In this document: positions 63,838-64,000 of the stretch, one piece after another
Numbering within the stretch: the first letter of the stretch is position 1
How the letters are laid out: each line of letters starts with the position of its first letter
NCBI GenBank assembly: GCA_020086605.1
Contig: JACBWW010000015.1
Location: forward strand, 25,734,483-25,798,482
DNA from: Lanius collurio
Taxonomy: Eukaryota > Chordata > Aves > Passeriformes > Laniidae
DNA length: 64,000 nucleotides
Direction of reading: 5' to 3'
Translations under genes and position numbers: made by a program
The notes under the pieces: generated by a model
Databases searched by the model: none
What the model was told of the DNA's origin: nothing
Seen by the model: the letters and a program-made list of their open reading frames with translations, nothing else

Positions 63838-64000
63838 AGAGTACGTAAATAATTCACTCACTTTTTAATGGGACCAATGCCTACTTAGAGCAGCATCATG
63901 TAGATTCCTATTTTCCTTGTTTTCTATCTGTTTAATCTGCTGATATTTCAATTAGATGGTCAAGCATTGGAGAAAAATGGATCCCCTTCCCCATGAAGAC
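63838..64000. other. unique sequence after LTR
   Basis: No primer-binding site or gag leader is visible after the LTR end, so the LTR is probably solo, though only 163 bp can be seen. Confidence 0.4.

Overview
The window looks like non-coding DNA from a bird, most likely a passerine. The base for this is repeat content. At least six CR1 LINE fragments are present, several with the avian CR1 3' end (ATTCTATG-type octamers). There are also long, GC-rich solo LTRs of endogenous retroviruses and many short A/T-rich simple tracts. There is no bacterial-style gene packing. I found no intact protein-coding gene, no tRNA or rRNA, and no CRISPR array. The longest open frames (178 codons at 1003-1539, 173 codons at 44659-45180) look like chance frames. 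The stretch is either intergenic or inside a very large intron; the sequence alone cannot decide which.

Layout: 1-14.6 kb is unique AT-rich DNA with two simple tracts. 14.6-15.05 kb is a CR1 reverse-transcriptase fragment on the minus strand. 15.5-15.8 kb is a palindrome-rich stretch that resembles an ancient hAT-like MITE. 18353-19866 and 26219-27582 are two complete solo LTRs on the plus strand, each with its own perfect 5-bp target-site duplication (CCAGA and CATGG). Between them, at about 22278-22961, is an LTR-like block on the minus strand with a TATA box and poly(A) signal. 29-41 kb holds four CR1 copies in both orientations. 44.1-44.3 kb is a 200-bp G/T tract with a quadruplex-like core. 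45.5-46.0 kb holds what I read as the decayed remains of a tandem C2H2 zinc-finger array, the only protein-coding relict I can support. 50.3 kb has a MIR-like core, 62.0-62.4 kb is a CR1 3' end, and 63.4-63.8 kb is an ERVK-like LTR with a short R region.

Nothing here forms a working gene system. The most distinctive items are the two solo LTRs, with a 61-bp tandem duplication carrying a covarying hairpin in the first and 39-bp tandem repeats in the second, together with the zinc-finger relict and the palindrome cluster at 15.5 kb.
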